From NCBI RefSeq assembly GCF_022343685.1, contig NZ_CP092123.1, forward strand, positions 3,100,001 to 3,164,000: DNA of 64,000 bases, given 5' to 3'. The notes below the pieces were generated by a model. That model saw nothing but the letters and a program-made list of their open reading frames with translations. It searched no databases and was not told the DNA's origin. Positions 33,769 through 43,605 of this stretch are shown piece by piece; the stretch's first letter is position 1; every line of letters begins with the position of its first letter. The translations under genes were made by a program, and so were the position numbers. The stretch is from Marinobacterium sediminicola. GTDB lineage: Bacteria; Pseudomonadota; Gammaproteobacteria; Pseudomonadales; Balneatricaceae.

Positions 33769-35285
33769 TACGCCATTCCAAAACGCCTTTCTACCTGGCG
33801 ACTCTACTGCTGATTGCAGCCGGGCTGTTGCTGGCTGTACTGCGCCACCAGCAGATGGGAGTCCCCTGGCTACCCGGCGCACAACAGCCTGTATGGCTGG
33901 TGGAAGCACGGATCGACTTTCAGGCCTGGGGAGAACCCGTCAGTGTCGATCTTAACATTCCGGATCAGCCACCCGGTTTTCACACCCTGACCGAGCAGGC
34001 TGCGTCTCCCGGCTATGGTTTTGCCATCACCGAGCACCAAGGTGATCGCCGTGCCGAGTGGACCATCCGTGATGCCGCCGGACCGCAGACGCTTTACTTT
34101 AAAACCCGCCTGATACCTGACAGTGCTGAGCGTGACACTCTGCTGGAGCCGGGCGTCATAAAACCAGCCGAGATTTTTCTGGAAGAACCCGATGCCACTG
34201 CGGCTCGTGCGTTGCTGCTGCAAGCGGAAGCACGTTCCAGCGGACCCGCCAGCATGACTCGAGAACTGATCGGCTTGCTCAACAGCGCGACGCCTGACCA
34301 GAATACCCGCCTGCTGCTCAGTGATGCCGCCCTGGCTCCGACACTGTATCGACTGCTGAACTTTGCCGGCATTCCGGCCCGTATTGCCGACGGCCTGCAG
34401 CTGGAAGATGCCCGCCGTCAGCAGACCCTTCAGCCCTGGCTCCAGGTACATGATGGCGAGCGATGGTTGACCTTCAACCCCAGAACCGGCATCCAGGGCG
34501 TACCGGCTGATGTCCTGCTCTGGCGCGAAACTGATGGCTCACTGCTGGATGTGACCGGCGGGACCGATTCGATTGTACGCTTCTCCATGCTGCGCCAGAC
34601 CGTACCAGCCCTGCAGATCGTTCGCGCCGAAGCCAATAAACGCGCCTTCGGCTCACTCAGCCTCTACCAGCTGCCGGTAGAACAACAGGGCATGTTCCGC
34701 ATGCTGTTGCTGTTGCCCTTTGGTGCCCTGGTGGTCTGCCTGATGCGCATACTCGTCGGTATCAAGACCTCCGGCACGTTCATGCCGGTGCTCATTGCCG
34801 TCGCCTTTGTGCAAACCTCGCTGCTGCCGGGACTGGCCGCCTTCATGGGTGTCGTCACTCTGGGACTGCTGATGCGAGGATACCTGTCCAGCCTCAACCT
34901 GCTGCTGGTGTCCCGCATCTCGGCCCTGATCATCCTGGTGCTGTTCATCACGGCCGGAATCAGCATCATCGGCTACCAGATGGGGTTCAGTACCGGCATG
35001 ACGGTCACCTTTTTCCCCATGGTGATTCTCGCCTGGACTATCGAGCGCATGTCGATCCTGTGGGAGGAGGAAGGCGCCCATGAGGTGCTTATTCAAGGAG
35101 CTGGCAGTCTGATCGTAGCAATCCTGGCCTATCTGGTGATGCGTGCGCCCCTGGCTGAGCACATCAGCTTCAACTTCCCGGAACTGCATCTGGTGGTACT
35201 GGGCATCATTCTGCTGTTGGGCCAGTATACCGGCTACAAGCTGACAGAGCTGCGCCGATTTGCCCCCATGAAGAGGTATCAGTGA
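33765..35285 (+). CDS. Inactive transglutaminase fused to a seven-helix membrane domain
   Basis: The 506-residue protein has one N-terminal membrane helix (about 8-28), a periplasmic transglutaminase-like region (about 150-275) lacking an obvious catalytic Cys, and a C-terminal block of about seven helices (about 305-490). This architecture is known as the UUP1/7TM family and regularly sits between a retropepsin-like protease and an ATP-grasp ligase. It starts with TTG, overlapping the previous gene by 4 bases, and overlaps the next one. A receptor or scaffold role for a peptide-modifying system is plausible but unproven. Confidence 0.85.
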   Translation: MIRHSKTPFYLATLLLIAAGLLLAVLRHQQMGVPWLPGAQQPVWLVEARIDFQAWGEPVSVDLNIPDQPPGFHTLTEQAASPGYGFAITEHQGDRRAEWTIRDAAGPQTLYFKTRLIPDSAERDTLLEPGVIKPAEIFLEEPDATAARALLLQAEARSSGPASMTRELIGLLNSATPDQNTRLLLSDAALAPTLYRLLNFAGIPARIADGLQLEDARRQQTLQPWLQVHDGERWLTFNPRTGIQGVPADVLLWRETDGSLLDVTGGTDSIVRFSMLRQTVPALQIVRAEANKRAFGSLSLYQLPVEQQGMFRMLLLLPFGALVVCLMRILVGIKTSGTFMPVLIAVAFVQTSLLPGLAAFMGVVTLGLLMRGYLSSLNLLLVSRISALIILVLFITAGISIIGYQMGFSTGMTVTFFPMVILAWTIERMSILWEEEGAHEVLIQGAGSLIVAILAYLVMRAPLAEHISFNFPELHLVVLGIILLLGQYTGYKLTELRRFAPMKRYQ

Positions 35286-36289
35286 TGTTTGACTGGATTC
35301 GGCCACGCGACCTCAAGCGCAAGGGCATGCTAAGCATGAATAAGCGCAACGTCGACTACATCGCCCGTTACAACGACCGCAGCGCCTTCCCGCTGGTCGA
35401 CAACAAGCTGAAAACCAAACAGGTGGTTGAGGAGCACGAAGTAGCCAGCCCCCTGCTGCTGCAGGTCGTGAGCGAGCAGCACGAGATTGGCCATTTCCGC
35501 GAACGTGTTGCCGATCTGGATGGCTTTGCCATCAAACCGGCAAAAGGCTCCGGCGGCAAGGGGATTCTGGTGATCACCGGCCGTAAAGGTGATGACTTCG
35601 TCAAACCCTCCGGCAGCCGGGTCAGCCTGGCCGATATCGAACGCCATCTGTCCAACATTCTCGCCGGACTCTATTCACTGGGCGGCTCGCCCGATGTCGC
35701 CGTGATCGAAGCACTGGTCCGCTGCGACCCGCGACTGTCGCGCTACTCCCACGAAGGCGTGCCCGACATCCGCATCGTCGTGTTCAAAGGCTACCCCGTC
35801 ATGGCCATGCTGCGCCTGGCCACACATGCCTCTGACGGCAAGGCCAACCTGCATCAAGGCGCTGTGGGCGTGGGTCTGAACCTGGCCAATGGGCGGGCAC
35901 TGAACGCTGTCCAGTTTGATCGCCCGATTGAGCAGCACCCGGACAACGGGCTGAATCTGGCCGACATTCAGATCGACAACTGGCATTACCTGCTCAACAT
36001 GGCCAGCCGTTGCTATGAGGCAACGGGATTGGGCTACATGGGTGTCGACCTGGTGGTGGACGCAACCCGGGGGCCATTGCTGCTGGAGCTGAATGCACGG
36101 CCGGGACTGGCAATCCAGGTCGCCAACGGACAGGGATTACTGCCGCGGCTACACGCAGTTGAGGCCCTCAAACGCCCCCACCTGACGCCAGAGGAGCGCG
36201 TGCACTGGGCAATGACAGAGGCCGGTGCCGATAATATCCCGCAACCGAGACGTTCAATACCGGCGCTGGAACCTGTTTTCCAGATCTAG
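35282..36289 (+). CDS. Alpha-L-glutamate ligase-like ATP-grasp protein (RimK-related)
   Basis: This 335-residue protein shows ATP-grasp features: FAIKPAKGSGGKGILVITGR for the nucleotide loop, PDIRIVVFKGYPVMAMLRLA, and the metal-binding LLLELNARPGLAIQVANGQG. Enzymes of this group add amino acids, often glutamate, to peptide or protein ends with ATP. The stop of the membrane gene overlaps its start; either GTG at 35282 or ATG at 35285 may be used. It completes the three-gene unit under the c-di-GMP riboswitch. The target is unknown. Confidence 0.88.
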   Translation: MMFDWIRPRDLKRKGMLSMNKRNVDYIARYNDRSAFPLVDNKLKTKQVVEEHEVASPLLLQVVSEQHEIGHFRERVADLDGFAIKPAKGSGGKGILVITGRKGDDFVKPSGSRVSLADIERHLSNILAGLYSLGGSPDVAVIEALVRCDPRLSRYSHEGVPDIRIVVFKGYPVMAMLRLATHASDGKANLHQGAVGVGLNLANGRALNAVQFDRPIEQHPDNGLNLADIQIDNWHYLLNMASRCYEATGLGYMGVDLVVDATRGPLLLELNARPGLAIQVANGQGLLPRLHAVEALKRPHLTPEERVHWAMTEAGADNIPQPRRSIPALEPVFQI

Positions 36290-37497
36290 AGCAGACGGGC
36301 AACTCGCGTGACCAGCAACACCCCCAACAGGGACAGCCCCCCTGTCGCCAGCCAGGTCAACTGCCAGCCCCCGGCCCATACCGCCAGCGCCCCGATGATC
36401 GGTGGTGCAATAAACTGACCCAGTGCCGACAGCTGTAACATCCAGCCGACAGAGGTCGACACCACTGAACTGTCAGGCGCCAACCTGACCGCCAATGAGA
36501 ACAGGACCCCCGGAATCACGCCACTGACTGACGAAAACACGAGCACGGCGCCATAACGCAGCCAGGGCATATCAGAGGTCATGGAGGAGAACGCGGTCCA
36601 GGTGGTCAGGGTCATCACGGCAAAGCCGAGATACAGAAGTTGTCGCGCGCCCACTCCAGCCTGCAACAGACGCCCGGACGCGACGTTACCTACCACGTTT
36701 GCCACCGCCGCAATCGCGGTCAACACGCCAACGACCGCGCCCTCCAGCCCTGCCTGTGTGTAGATGGAAGGCAGGAAGCCGATCACGGACAGCCATTGCC
36801 CGGAATACATCGGGAATATCAGCGCCACCAGCCAGGGCCCCGGACTGCTGAGTGTCAGCTTCAAGCGCCCGGCCAGTACTCTAAGCCCTGATAGAGGGGA
36901 GCCCGCTCTGGGATCATGATCACGCCGATCTGCCGGGACGGCCATCAGCACCCAGGCCAGCATCACCAGCGTTATCGCCGCGATCAACCACCACCAGCCC
37001 TGCCAACCCAGCTGCTGCATCAGCCAGGGACCAATCAGCAGGCCAGTGCCGGTGCCGAACCCCATGTAGCACCCCCACCAGCCCAGACGCAAGCTGAGCT
37101 TTTCGACTGAAACCAGCTGACGGATCAACCCGGGGCCCGACAGGGTAACCAGTAAGAAACCCACCCCTTCCAGTCCTCGCAACAACAATAACTCTGTCGC
37201 TGAGGAGGCCAGTCCACCCATCACGCTGCTGGCTGTCAGGATGCCTAAACCGGTCAGAACACTGCGCCTGAGACCAGCGCTGTCGGCCAGTACACCGATC
37301 AACGCCCCGCCGATCATTCCTGCCAACTGGACCAGTGACAGCAGAAAACCGGCCTGTACCAAGGTAACACCAAGCTCCGCCTGCAGCACCGGAATTGCCG
37401 GCGGCAACTTGCCGATATGCAGCGCAGCCACGATGCCAGCCAGCATGACGACCACTTCCGGGGCCAGCCCTCTAAGGCTGAAGCTTAGGTGTTTCAC
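36286..37497 (-). CDS. MFS transporter
   Basis: This 403-residue protein has twelve predicted helices. GGALIGVLADSAGLRRSVLT between helices 2 and 3 is the MFS loop signature. The GTG at 37497 is chosen because GGGAG lies 8 bases upstream and hydrophobic sequence begins soon after. It converges on the ATP-grasp gene with a 4-base overlap and follows guanine deaminase by about 100 bases on the same strand, so purine-related transport is conceivable but not shown. Confidence 0.87.
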   Translation of the reverse strand: MKHLSFSLRGLAPEVVVMLAGIVAALHIGKLPPAIPVLQAELGVTLVQAGFLLSLVQLAGMIGGALIGVLADSAGLRRSVLTGLGILTASSVMGGLASSATELLLLRGLEGVGFLLVTLSGPGLIRQLVSVEKLSLRLGWWGCYMGFGTGTGLLIGPWLMQQLGWQGWWWLIAAITLVMLAWVLMAVPADRRDHDPRAGSPLSGLRVLAGRLKLTLSSPGPWLVALIFPMYSGQWLSVIGFLPSIYTQAGLEGAVVGVLTAIAAVANVVGNVASGRLLQAGVGARQLLYLGFAVMTLTTWTAFSSMTSDMPWLRYGAVLVFSSVSGVIPGVLFSLAVRLAPDSSVVSTSVGWMLQLSALGQFIAPPIIGALAVWAGGWQLTWLATGGLSLLGVLLVTRVARLL

Positions 37498-37599
37498 CGG
37501 GACACTCCCTGTCTGAGAAATGGGCTCATTGTACGCCTGCCCGCGACAAGTGCCACCGGTTTGCATACAAGCCAAACGACCCGCGAATCGAACAGCTGA

Positions 37600-38913
37600 T
37601 CAGGCTCCCACCGGGATGAGTCTTCGTCCCTGAATATTCACTTCAACGACCAAACGATCATCACCGAGCAGAATCAACAGTCCCATGAGTTCTTCAAGAC
37701 TGTTCGCGCGAGCGGTACGCTCGGCCAATTCCGGCGTCGCTTCCAGGTCCAGCACCAGAAAGTCGGCTTCATTCCCCACACGAAAGCTGCCAATCTGCTG
37801 TTCCAGCTTAAGCGCTCTGGCGCCCCCCAAGGTCGCCAGATAGAACGCCTGCAACATGCCCATGGGCTCGCCACGCAGCTGCTGGACGCGGATAGCATCC
37901 GCCAGTGTTTTCAGCACCGAACAACTGGGACCGGCTCCCACATCCGTACCGACCGACAACAGGACATCGGTGTCCTGCAATGCCCTCAGAGGCATCAAAC
38001 CAGAGCCCAGCAGCAGGTTTGAGGAAGGACAATGCGCAACCGCAGCACCGCTCTCACCAAGTCTTCGCTGCTCGTCAGCCTGAAGATAGATGGCATGGGC
38101 AAAGATCGTACCTGCACGCAGAAACCCGAAGCGATCATAAAGGTCCAGATACCCGCGATCACGAGGAAACAGCTTCGCGACCCTATCGCACTCCTCTTCG
38201 GTCTCTGCCAGGTGCGTCTGCAGATAAAGACTGGGCGATTGTCGCAGCCAGTCACGGCACTGACTCAACAACATTTCAGAACAGGCGGGGGCAAAACGTG
38301 GCGTCAGCGCATAAGCCAGACGATCACGTCCGTGCCAACGCTGAATCAGCCGATCAGTCGCTTCCAGCGTCTGCTCAGGTGCCTCACGCAGCGCTTCAGG
38401 CACCATCCGGTCCTGCAACACTTTGCCTGCAACCATGCGCAGTCCCAGATGCTGTGCATGCTGGAAAAAGGCATCCGCACTTTCAGGCTGTACCCCGGCA
38501 AAGACCATCGCCGTCGTTGTCCCGTTGCGCAGCATCTCGGCGATGAAGCGATGCGCCATCACTTCCGCCAGCCCCGGCTGAGCCAGCGCCGACTCGGCTG
38601 GAAAGGCACGACGCTCCAGCCACTCAAACAGGGAACCGGAGGGACTGCCCGCTACGCTGAGCTGCGGGTAATGGGTATGGGTGTCAATCAGCCCCGGAAC
38701 CAGCAGGCCACCGCGACGATCTTCGATGTCCACATTTGCAGGCAGACGTGCCGCCAACTCACCCGCTGTACCGACCGCATGGACTCTGCCATCCTTGATC
38801 CACAAGAGCCCATCTTCGAAATAGCGTACAGCCGACTCGCCAGCGATCGCAGGGTCATCAAGGCAATCAACGATTGCTCCACGCAGAATACGGCTACTGC
38901 TTGCAGGTTCCAT
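37600..38913 (-). CDS. guaD: Guanine deaminase
   Basis: This 437-residue amidohydrolase has PGLIDTHTHYPQ with the metal-binding HxH, LQTHLAETEEE, a later His in FAHAIYL and LSVGTDVGAGPSCS with the catalytic Asp. The PQ after the HTH motif is typical of guanine deaminases, which convert guanine to xanthine. Length fits the family. Upstream of the MFS gene on the same strand. Confidence 0.93.
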   Translation of the reverse strand: MEPASSSRILRGAIVDCLDDPAIAGESAVRYFEDGLLWIKDGRVHAVGTAGELAARLPANVDIEDRRGGLLVPGLIDTHTHYPQLSVAGSPSGSLFEWLERRAFPAESALAQPGLAEVMAHRFIAEMLRNGTTTAMVFAGVQPESADAFFQHAQHLGLRMVAGKVLQDRMVPEALREAPEQTLEATDRLIQRWHGRDRLAYALTPRFAPACSEMLLSQCRDWLRQSPSLYLQTHLAETEEECDRVAKLFPRDRGYLDLYDRFGFLRAGTIFAHAIYLQADEQRRLGESGAAVAHCPSSNLLLGSGLMPLRALQDTDVLLSVGTDVGAGPSCSVLKTLADAIRVQQLRGEPMGMLQAFYLATLGGARALKLEQQIGSFRVGNEADFLVLDLEATPELAERTARANSLEELMGLLILLGDDRLVVEVNIQGRRLIPVGA

Positions 38914-39041
38914 GACCTTCTCCAGACTGGCGACTGACGTTCATCGGTGCTTTAAACATAACAGAGGCCGGGGTTGTACGCCTTTGCGCTGAACCAAAAT
39001 CGTGTTTTTGCGTAAGAGCTTTTATAGCAAGGAGTCCAACC

Positions 39042-39584
39042 ATGAAACCTGTTCTCGCAACCATCTTCGGCCTGCTGTTCTGTCAGCAGGCTGCCGCATC
39101 CGAGCCCGACCTCAACGCCCTGCTGGATCATCAGCTGAAACGACTGCACTCCAGCGAAGTAGTCAACCTGAAATCCCAGTATGCGGGGCAGCCAATGCTG
39201 GTGATCAACACGGCCAGCCGCTGCGGTTTTACCCCTCAGTTTGAAGGTCTGGAGGCCTTACACCAGACCTACAAGGAGAAAGGACTGAGGGTGGTCGGTT
39301 TCCCGTCCAACGACTTCATGCAAGAAGCCAAGGATGAAGCCAAGATTGCCAAGGTCTGCCGCTACAACTTCGGCGTGACCTTTGACATGTTTGCGCCCAT
39401 TCCGGTACGCGGGAGCGATGCCCATCCTGTGTTCCGGGAGATTGCCCGCCAAACCGGCAAAGCCCCACGCTGGAACTTTTACAAGTACGTGATCAATAAA
39501 GAGGGCCAGGTAACGGCTGTGTTCTCAAGCATGACCTCACCGGATGACCGGGAGCTGATTGAAGCCATTGAAGCCGTACTCTGA
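39042..39584 (+). CDS. Glutathione peroxidase-family protein with signal peptide
   Basis: This 180-residue protein has an N-terminal signal sequence (cleavage near AAAS, residue 20) and the glutathione peroxidase motif LVINTASRCGFTPQFEGLEA with peroxidatic Cys61, then VVGFPSNDF and WNFYKYVINKEG with the partner Trp/Asn. Cys in place of Sec indicates a thioredoxin-dependent peroxidase. Periplasmic location is inferred from the signal peptide. Convergent with RNase Z. Confidence 0.92.
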   Translation: MKPVLATIFGLLFCQQAAASEPDLNALLDHQLKRLHSSEVVNLKSQYAGQPMLVINTASRCGFTPQFEGLEALHQTYKEKGLRVVGFPSNDFMQEAKDEAKIAKVCRYNFGVTFDMFAPIPVRGSDAHPVFREIARQTGKAPRWNFYKYVINKEGQVTAVFSSMTSPDDRELIEAIEAVL

Positions 39585-39592
39585 TGACACTT

Positions 39593-40564
39593 CTAGTCGG
39601 ACGCCTCGACTACCCTGCCGTCTCGCAGGACCCTGTAGGTCTGAAAATCCTCGGCCATGAACAGGGTCCCTGCAAAGAATCGTTGCGCCTCAATGTACAG
39701 CTCATCGACCGATCGATCGCCTCCTCGCCTCGGCCGCAACAGATAACGAGGACTAAAGTGAGTCAGCACCAGCGCAGGGACGCCTGCCTGCTCGGCAAAG
39801 CGCGCCACGCGCGCGGCACTGCTATGCTGCGGCTCAGGACCGACCTGCTGCAACACATCCTCGGTGTAGGTCGCTTCATGCACCAGTAACTGTACGCCAC
39901 GACAGGCTTCTGCCAACAGTTCAGGCCGGTCATTATCCCCTCCGATCACAACGGCCCGTGCGCGGTACGAGGGGATGCAGTAATCCTTGCCTTCAAGCTG
40001 ACGGCCGTCGTCCAGTGTTACACTCTCCCCCCGCTGCAGACGCCCATAGAGCGGTGACGGCATCACGCCTTCAGCCTCAAGCCTTGCAACATCAAGCTTC
40101 AATGGCACCCGAGACTCCTGCAACCGGTAAGCCCAGCATTCAGAACGGTGGCTCAGAGGATAGGCGGTGATATGAAAGCCGCCCTGCTCCAGCGCCAGAG
40201 ATTTCGATACGTCGATAAACTTCAGCGGATAATCGATGCGCATCTCGGTATGCTCGATCACCGCTTGCAGATAGGCCCACACGGCCGCGGGCCCCACCAG
40301 GGTCAATGGCTCGGTCCGACCATTCAGTTGGCAGGATGCCAGCAGACCCGGCAAGCCGTAACAGTGGTCACCGTGCACATGCGTGATCAGAATGGCATCA
40401 AGCTTCAGGGGCGAAAGCCGTGTCCGTAACAGCTGATGCTGAGTGGCTTCACCACAATCGACCATCACCCAGGCACGGCCATATTCAGGCTGAACAGCCG
40501 TGGCACTGACATTACGCTGACGGGTAGGCGCACCTGAGGAGGTGCCAAGGAAGGTCAGGTTCAT
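39593..40564 (-). CDS. rnz: Ribonuclease Z
   Basis: This 323-residue metallo-beta-lactamase-fold protein starts NLTFLGTSSGAPTRQRNVSA and contains ILITHVHGDHCYGLPGLL, the zinc-binding motif of RNase Z, then a later VVIGGDN and LVLTHFSPRY. RNase Z cuts the 3' trailer of tRNA precursors. Length is in the family range. No partner operon gene. Confidence 0.94.
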   Translation of the reverse strand: MNLTFLGTSSGAPTRQRNVSATAVQPEYGRAWVMVDCGEATQHQLLRTRLSPLKLDAILITHVHGDHCYGLPGLLASCQLNGRTEPLTLVGPAAVWAYLQAVIEHTEMRIDYPLKFIDVSKSLALEQGGFHITAYPLSHRSECWAYRLQESRVPLKLDVARLEAEGVMPSPLYGRLQRGESVTLDDGRQLEGKDYCIPSYRARAVVIGGDNDRPELLAEACRGVQLLVHEATYTEDVLQQVGPEPQHSSAARVARFAEQAGVPALVLTHFSPRYLLRPRRGGDRSVDELYIEAQRFFAGTLFMAEDFQTYRVLRDGRVVEASD

Positions 40565-40652
40565 AGCATTATCATAACCGCAGATGACTGCGAGGAAAGC
40601 CGAAATTCACCAGGGCCAGAGAGGCTCCGGTAACCAGACTGGGCCAAACGGC

Positions 40653-40943
40653 TCATGCTTGACGCTGCTTCGCGACCCAAGCCACATGCTTCTGCAGCTG
40701 CGAATCGGTCTGCAGCTGCTCCAGGGTGTTGTAGTCCCGGGCCAGTGTCATCTCGTCGTAGTGCTTGTGAATACCTCGGTGACAGGCACGGCACACCCAG
40801 ATGCCCTGATTCAGCTGTTCTCGGGTATACTGCTTGTAAAAGCGCGGCCGACGATGCATTTTTCGTGGAATCAGATGGTGGAAGGTCAGCGCGATCTTGC
40901 GGCCACAGAGCTGGCATGGCTCATCAGGTGCGCGTGTTCGCAT
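40653..40943 (-). CDS. HNH endonuclease-like protein
   Basis: This 96-residue protein has a zinc-stabilised HNH fold: CQLCGRKIALTFHHLIPRKM with the first Cys pair and the His-His, then VCRACHRGIHKH with the second Cys pair and the metal-binding His. Such small proteins are common, often chromosomal nucleases of unknown role. Lies 88 bases upstream of rnz on the same strand. Confidence 0.87.
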   Translation of the reverse strand: MRTRAPDEPCQLCGRKIALTFHHLIPRKMHRRPRFYKQYTREQLNQGIWVCRACHRGIHKHYDEMTLARDYNTLEQLQTDSQLQKHVAWVAKQRQA

Positions 40944-41071
40944 TCATGTTTCTCCATATAACAGATACTTACGTTTACGTGTTTTTAACACGACAAGATC
41001 AACATTCAAGCCCTGCTCCAACCTGCCGATAACTGTGCAATATTCGATCAATCCAAGAAATCGAGCTGATC

Positions 41072-42190
41072 ATGAAAATCCATAGCTCCACCCCACAGAT
41101 ATACTCAGCCCGCCCACAGACAGAGACAGCGCCGGGGAATCGCGGCACAGCGGCTCAGAACCCGACACAGGTTCTGCTGGGCAAACTGGCCGAGCAGATT
41201 CCGGGAATGACGGCGGAAAAACTCTCCGGGCTGGATGCCGAACAGTTTACCCCCGACAAGGTTGCCGAGCGCATTAGCGGCTTTGTTGCCAAGGGTCTGG
41301 AGGCCGCTCGCGCCCGTGGTGCTTCGGATGAGCGCTTGAACCAGATGTACGAAGCGGCAGTGAAAGGGGTTGAAAAGGGTTTCAAGGAAGCCCGCGACAT
41401 TCTGGATAATCTCAATGTGCTTAATGGCAGCATCGCGGAGCAAGTGGATGAGACGGAGAAGCTTACCTTCGAAGCGCTGGCCGGCATCGCACCCGGTAGC
41501 CGTGAGGCGACAGCACAGGCCGTAATGGGAGCGGCCGAACGTTACCGCAACGCTGAAGACATGTCGCTCACGGTGAAAACCCGGGATGGTGATGAGGTAA
41601 CCATCAACTTCAGTCGTAATCAAAGTTACGACGCCACCTTCGGGGCCGGGGCTGACAGCGAAGGCAATGCGGTGGCCTGGATGGATGTCAGTCGCAGCGA
41701 GAGCAGCCAGTACCAGTTCAGCGTCAAGGGCGAACTGGACGAAGGCGAGCTGGAGGCCCTGCAGCAGATGGTGCGCGATATTTCCGGTGTAGCGGACGAG
41801 TTCTTCAACGGCGATGTGCAAAAAGCGTTCGACCAAAGCGCCGACATCAGCTTTGACGCCAGTGAGCTGCAATCCATGGAGCTGAACATGAGTTACAGCC
41901 GCAGCTGGGCTCAGGCCAGCACTTACGAGCAGGTTGGCAATCTGGAACAACCCCGGGATCTGCCTGGACTGCGCCTGGGTCAGCTGATGAAAGACCTGGC
42001 CGATAGCGTCAGCGCCCCCTCTCTGGGCTTCTTGCAATCACCGGCTCAGGTCGGTCGCGATCTCATGACCGGACTGGTGGAGCAGGACAGCCGCTTCCAG
42101 GAAGCACTGGAACAGGTACAAAACGGCTTGCGCAACAATCTGGATCGTCTGCTGGCCGGACTGATGCCCGCACAGGAACAGGAAACCTGA
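41072..42190 (+). CDS. DUF5610-domain protein
   Basis: This 372-residue soluble protein has a DUF5610-like region at about residues 30-120 (VLLGKLAEQIPGMTAEKLSG, then DERLNQMYEAAVKGVEKGFK and ARDILDNLNVLNGSI), followed by an acidic beta-rich part (about 150-300). Function unknown. No signal peptide or membrane segment. It converges on a diguanylate cyclase gene. Confidence 0.85.
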   Translation: MKIHSSTPQIYSARPQTETAPGNRGTAAQNPTQVLLGKLAEQIPGMTAEKLSGLDAEQFTPDKVAERISGFVAKGLEAARARGASDERLNQMYEAAVKGVEKGFKEARDILDNLNVLNGSIAEQVDETEKLTFEALAGIAPGSREATAQAVMGAAERYRNAEDMSLTVKTRDGDEVTINFSRNQSYDATFGAGADSEGNAVAWMDVSRSESSQYQFSVKGELDEGELEALQQMVRDISGVADEFFNGDVQKAFDQSADISFDASELQSMELNMSYSRSWAQASTYEQVGNLEQPRDLPGLRLGQLMKDLADSVSAPSLGFLQSPAQVGRDLMTGLVEQDSRFQEALEQVQNGLRNNLDRLLAGLMPAQEQET

Positions 42191-42199
42191 GCCCAGTAT

Positions 42200-43474
42200 T
42201 CAGGACTCGGCACCCAATGCCGACAGGCTTTCAATGGCCGGTGAACTCCGGTCATCATCCTTGCCGGACGCATTGATGATGACCCGGTTACGACCGGCCG
42301 ACTTGGCCTGATAAAGAGCGATATCGGCACGGTTGATCGCATCAACCGGCGAGAGGTCGCCAGACGATATATCGGTCACACCGATACTGACCGTGAACGT
42401 AATCCGGGCTTCGGCGTCATACTGGTTAACCTCAAGCTTCTCGATCTGCTGCCTGAGCTGTTCGGCCATGCCCGCAGCCTGCACCGGGCCTGTGTCCGGC
42501 AGCAGGATGGCAAACTCTTCCCCACCCAAACGACCAAACAGATCTGTTTTTTTCAAGCTTGCCATACAGCTATCGACCAATGCCTGAATCACTTCATCCC
42601 CCGTGCAATGACCGTAGCTGTCATTGACCCACTTGAAGTAGTCGATATCGAGCACCAGCAGCGAACATTCTCCCCCGGCCAGCTGTAGCCGCTGAAACGC
42701 CTCCTCCGCTGCTATCATGAAATGTCGACGGTTATAGCAGCCGGTCAACGGATCGGTATGGGCCTGCTTGCGATAGTCGTTAGCCTGCCGCTCAAGACCA
42801 TTAAATATGGGATGAAACACAAAACGCCACTCCAGAATGACCAGCAGCAGTACCAGCACGAACAGCCCCCAGAGCACTCGGCGCAGCTGTGTCACCGCGT
42901 CAGAATCGGCCGCCTTGTAACGCTCCAGAGCCAAATTCAATCCTTGCTGCAAGGCTTCGGTGTTGTGTCGTTCCAGAAAGCGCGCCAGAGGACTGTCCGG
43001 AGCCAGAAGTTCCGCCGGTTTCTCGGCCAGCTCCCGGGCCGCTCCCAGATAGGTTCTGATCTTGAGATCCAGTTCATGCTGAGCATCAAAATAGATGGCA
43101 TCAGCGGCGGCAGCGTATTCAACTGAGGGAGGGGTTTTCAAAAGGCTGAGGTGCAGGTCGTACATTTCGTTGACCGCACTGGCAAGTTGCTGACGAGAGA
43201 TATCTGATTCATGCCCACCGGAAGAGAGGATATAGCGAAACGCGAGGTGATTAATGCGCTGGGCCTGCATGTTCTGCTGATAGCCCATGTTGACCGTCTG
43301 TCGATCCTGATTATTGCGGGTAATCAGACGATCGATAATAAAGTGGCTGTAGGTAATCGCAACGGCGATAAGCAGCAGCCCCATGACATATCCGGCCACT
43401 TTGCGCTTGTCACGGCTGATGGCTGCAGCCTTGAAAATACGGCTATTCCCTGTGCCCTGCATTTGAATGTCCAT
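42200..43474 (-). CDS. Membrane diguanylate cyclase
   Basis: This 424-residue protein has two membrane helices (about residues 24-44 and 200-220) enclosing a periplasmic sensor of about 150 residues, then a GGDEF domain: DPLTGCYNRRHFM, LDIDYFKWVNDSYGHCTGDE and RLGGEEFAILLPDTG with an intact GGEEF site. It should make c-di-GMP in response to an envelope cue. The window also contains a c-di-GMP riboswitch and a GGDEF-EAL protein, so it may feed that circuit. Confidence 0.93.
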   Translation of the reverse strand: MDIQMQGTGNSRIFKAAAISRDKRKVAGYVMGLLLIAVAITYSHFIIDRLITRNNQDRQTVNMGYQQNMQAQRINHLAFRYILSSGGHESDISRQQLASAVNEMYDLHLSLLKTPPSVEYAAAADAIYFDAQHELDLKIRTYLGAARELAEKPAELLAPDSPLARFLERHNTEALQQGLNLALERYKAADSDAVTQLRRVLWGLFVLVLLLVILEWRFVFHPIFNGLERQANDYRKQAHTDPLTGCYNRRHFMIAAEEAFQRLQLAGGECSLLVLDIDYFKWVNDSYGHCTGDEVIQALVDSCMASLKKTDLFGRLGGEEFAILLPDTGPVQAAGMAEQLRQQIEKLEVNQYDAEARITFTVSIGVTDISSGDLSPVDAINRADIALYQAKSAGRNRVIINASGKDDDRSSPAIESLSALGAES

Positions 43475-43605
43475 TCAAGATGTTCAGGTGAAACGGCAGA
43501 CATTATTGTTAATGTAGTTTCTGCCCTCGGATCGCAGATCAGTTTGATGCTTTTTTAACCATTTGTGAAGCACCTATTGACGCACTGATACCGACCGAGC
43601 TCCGT

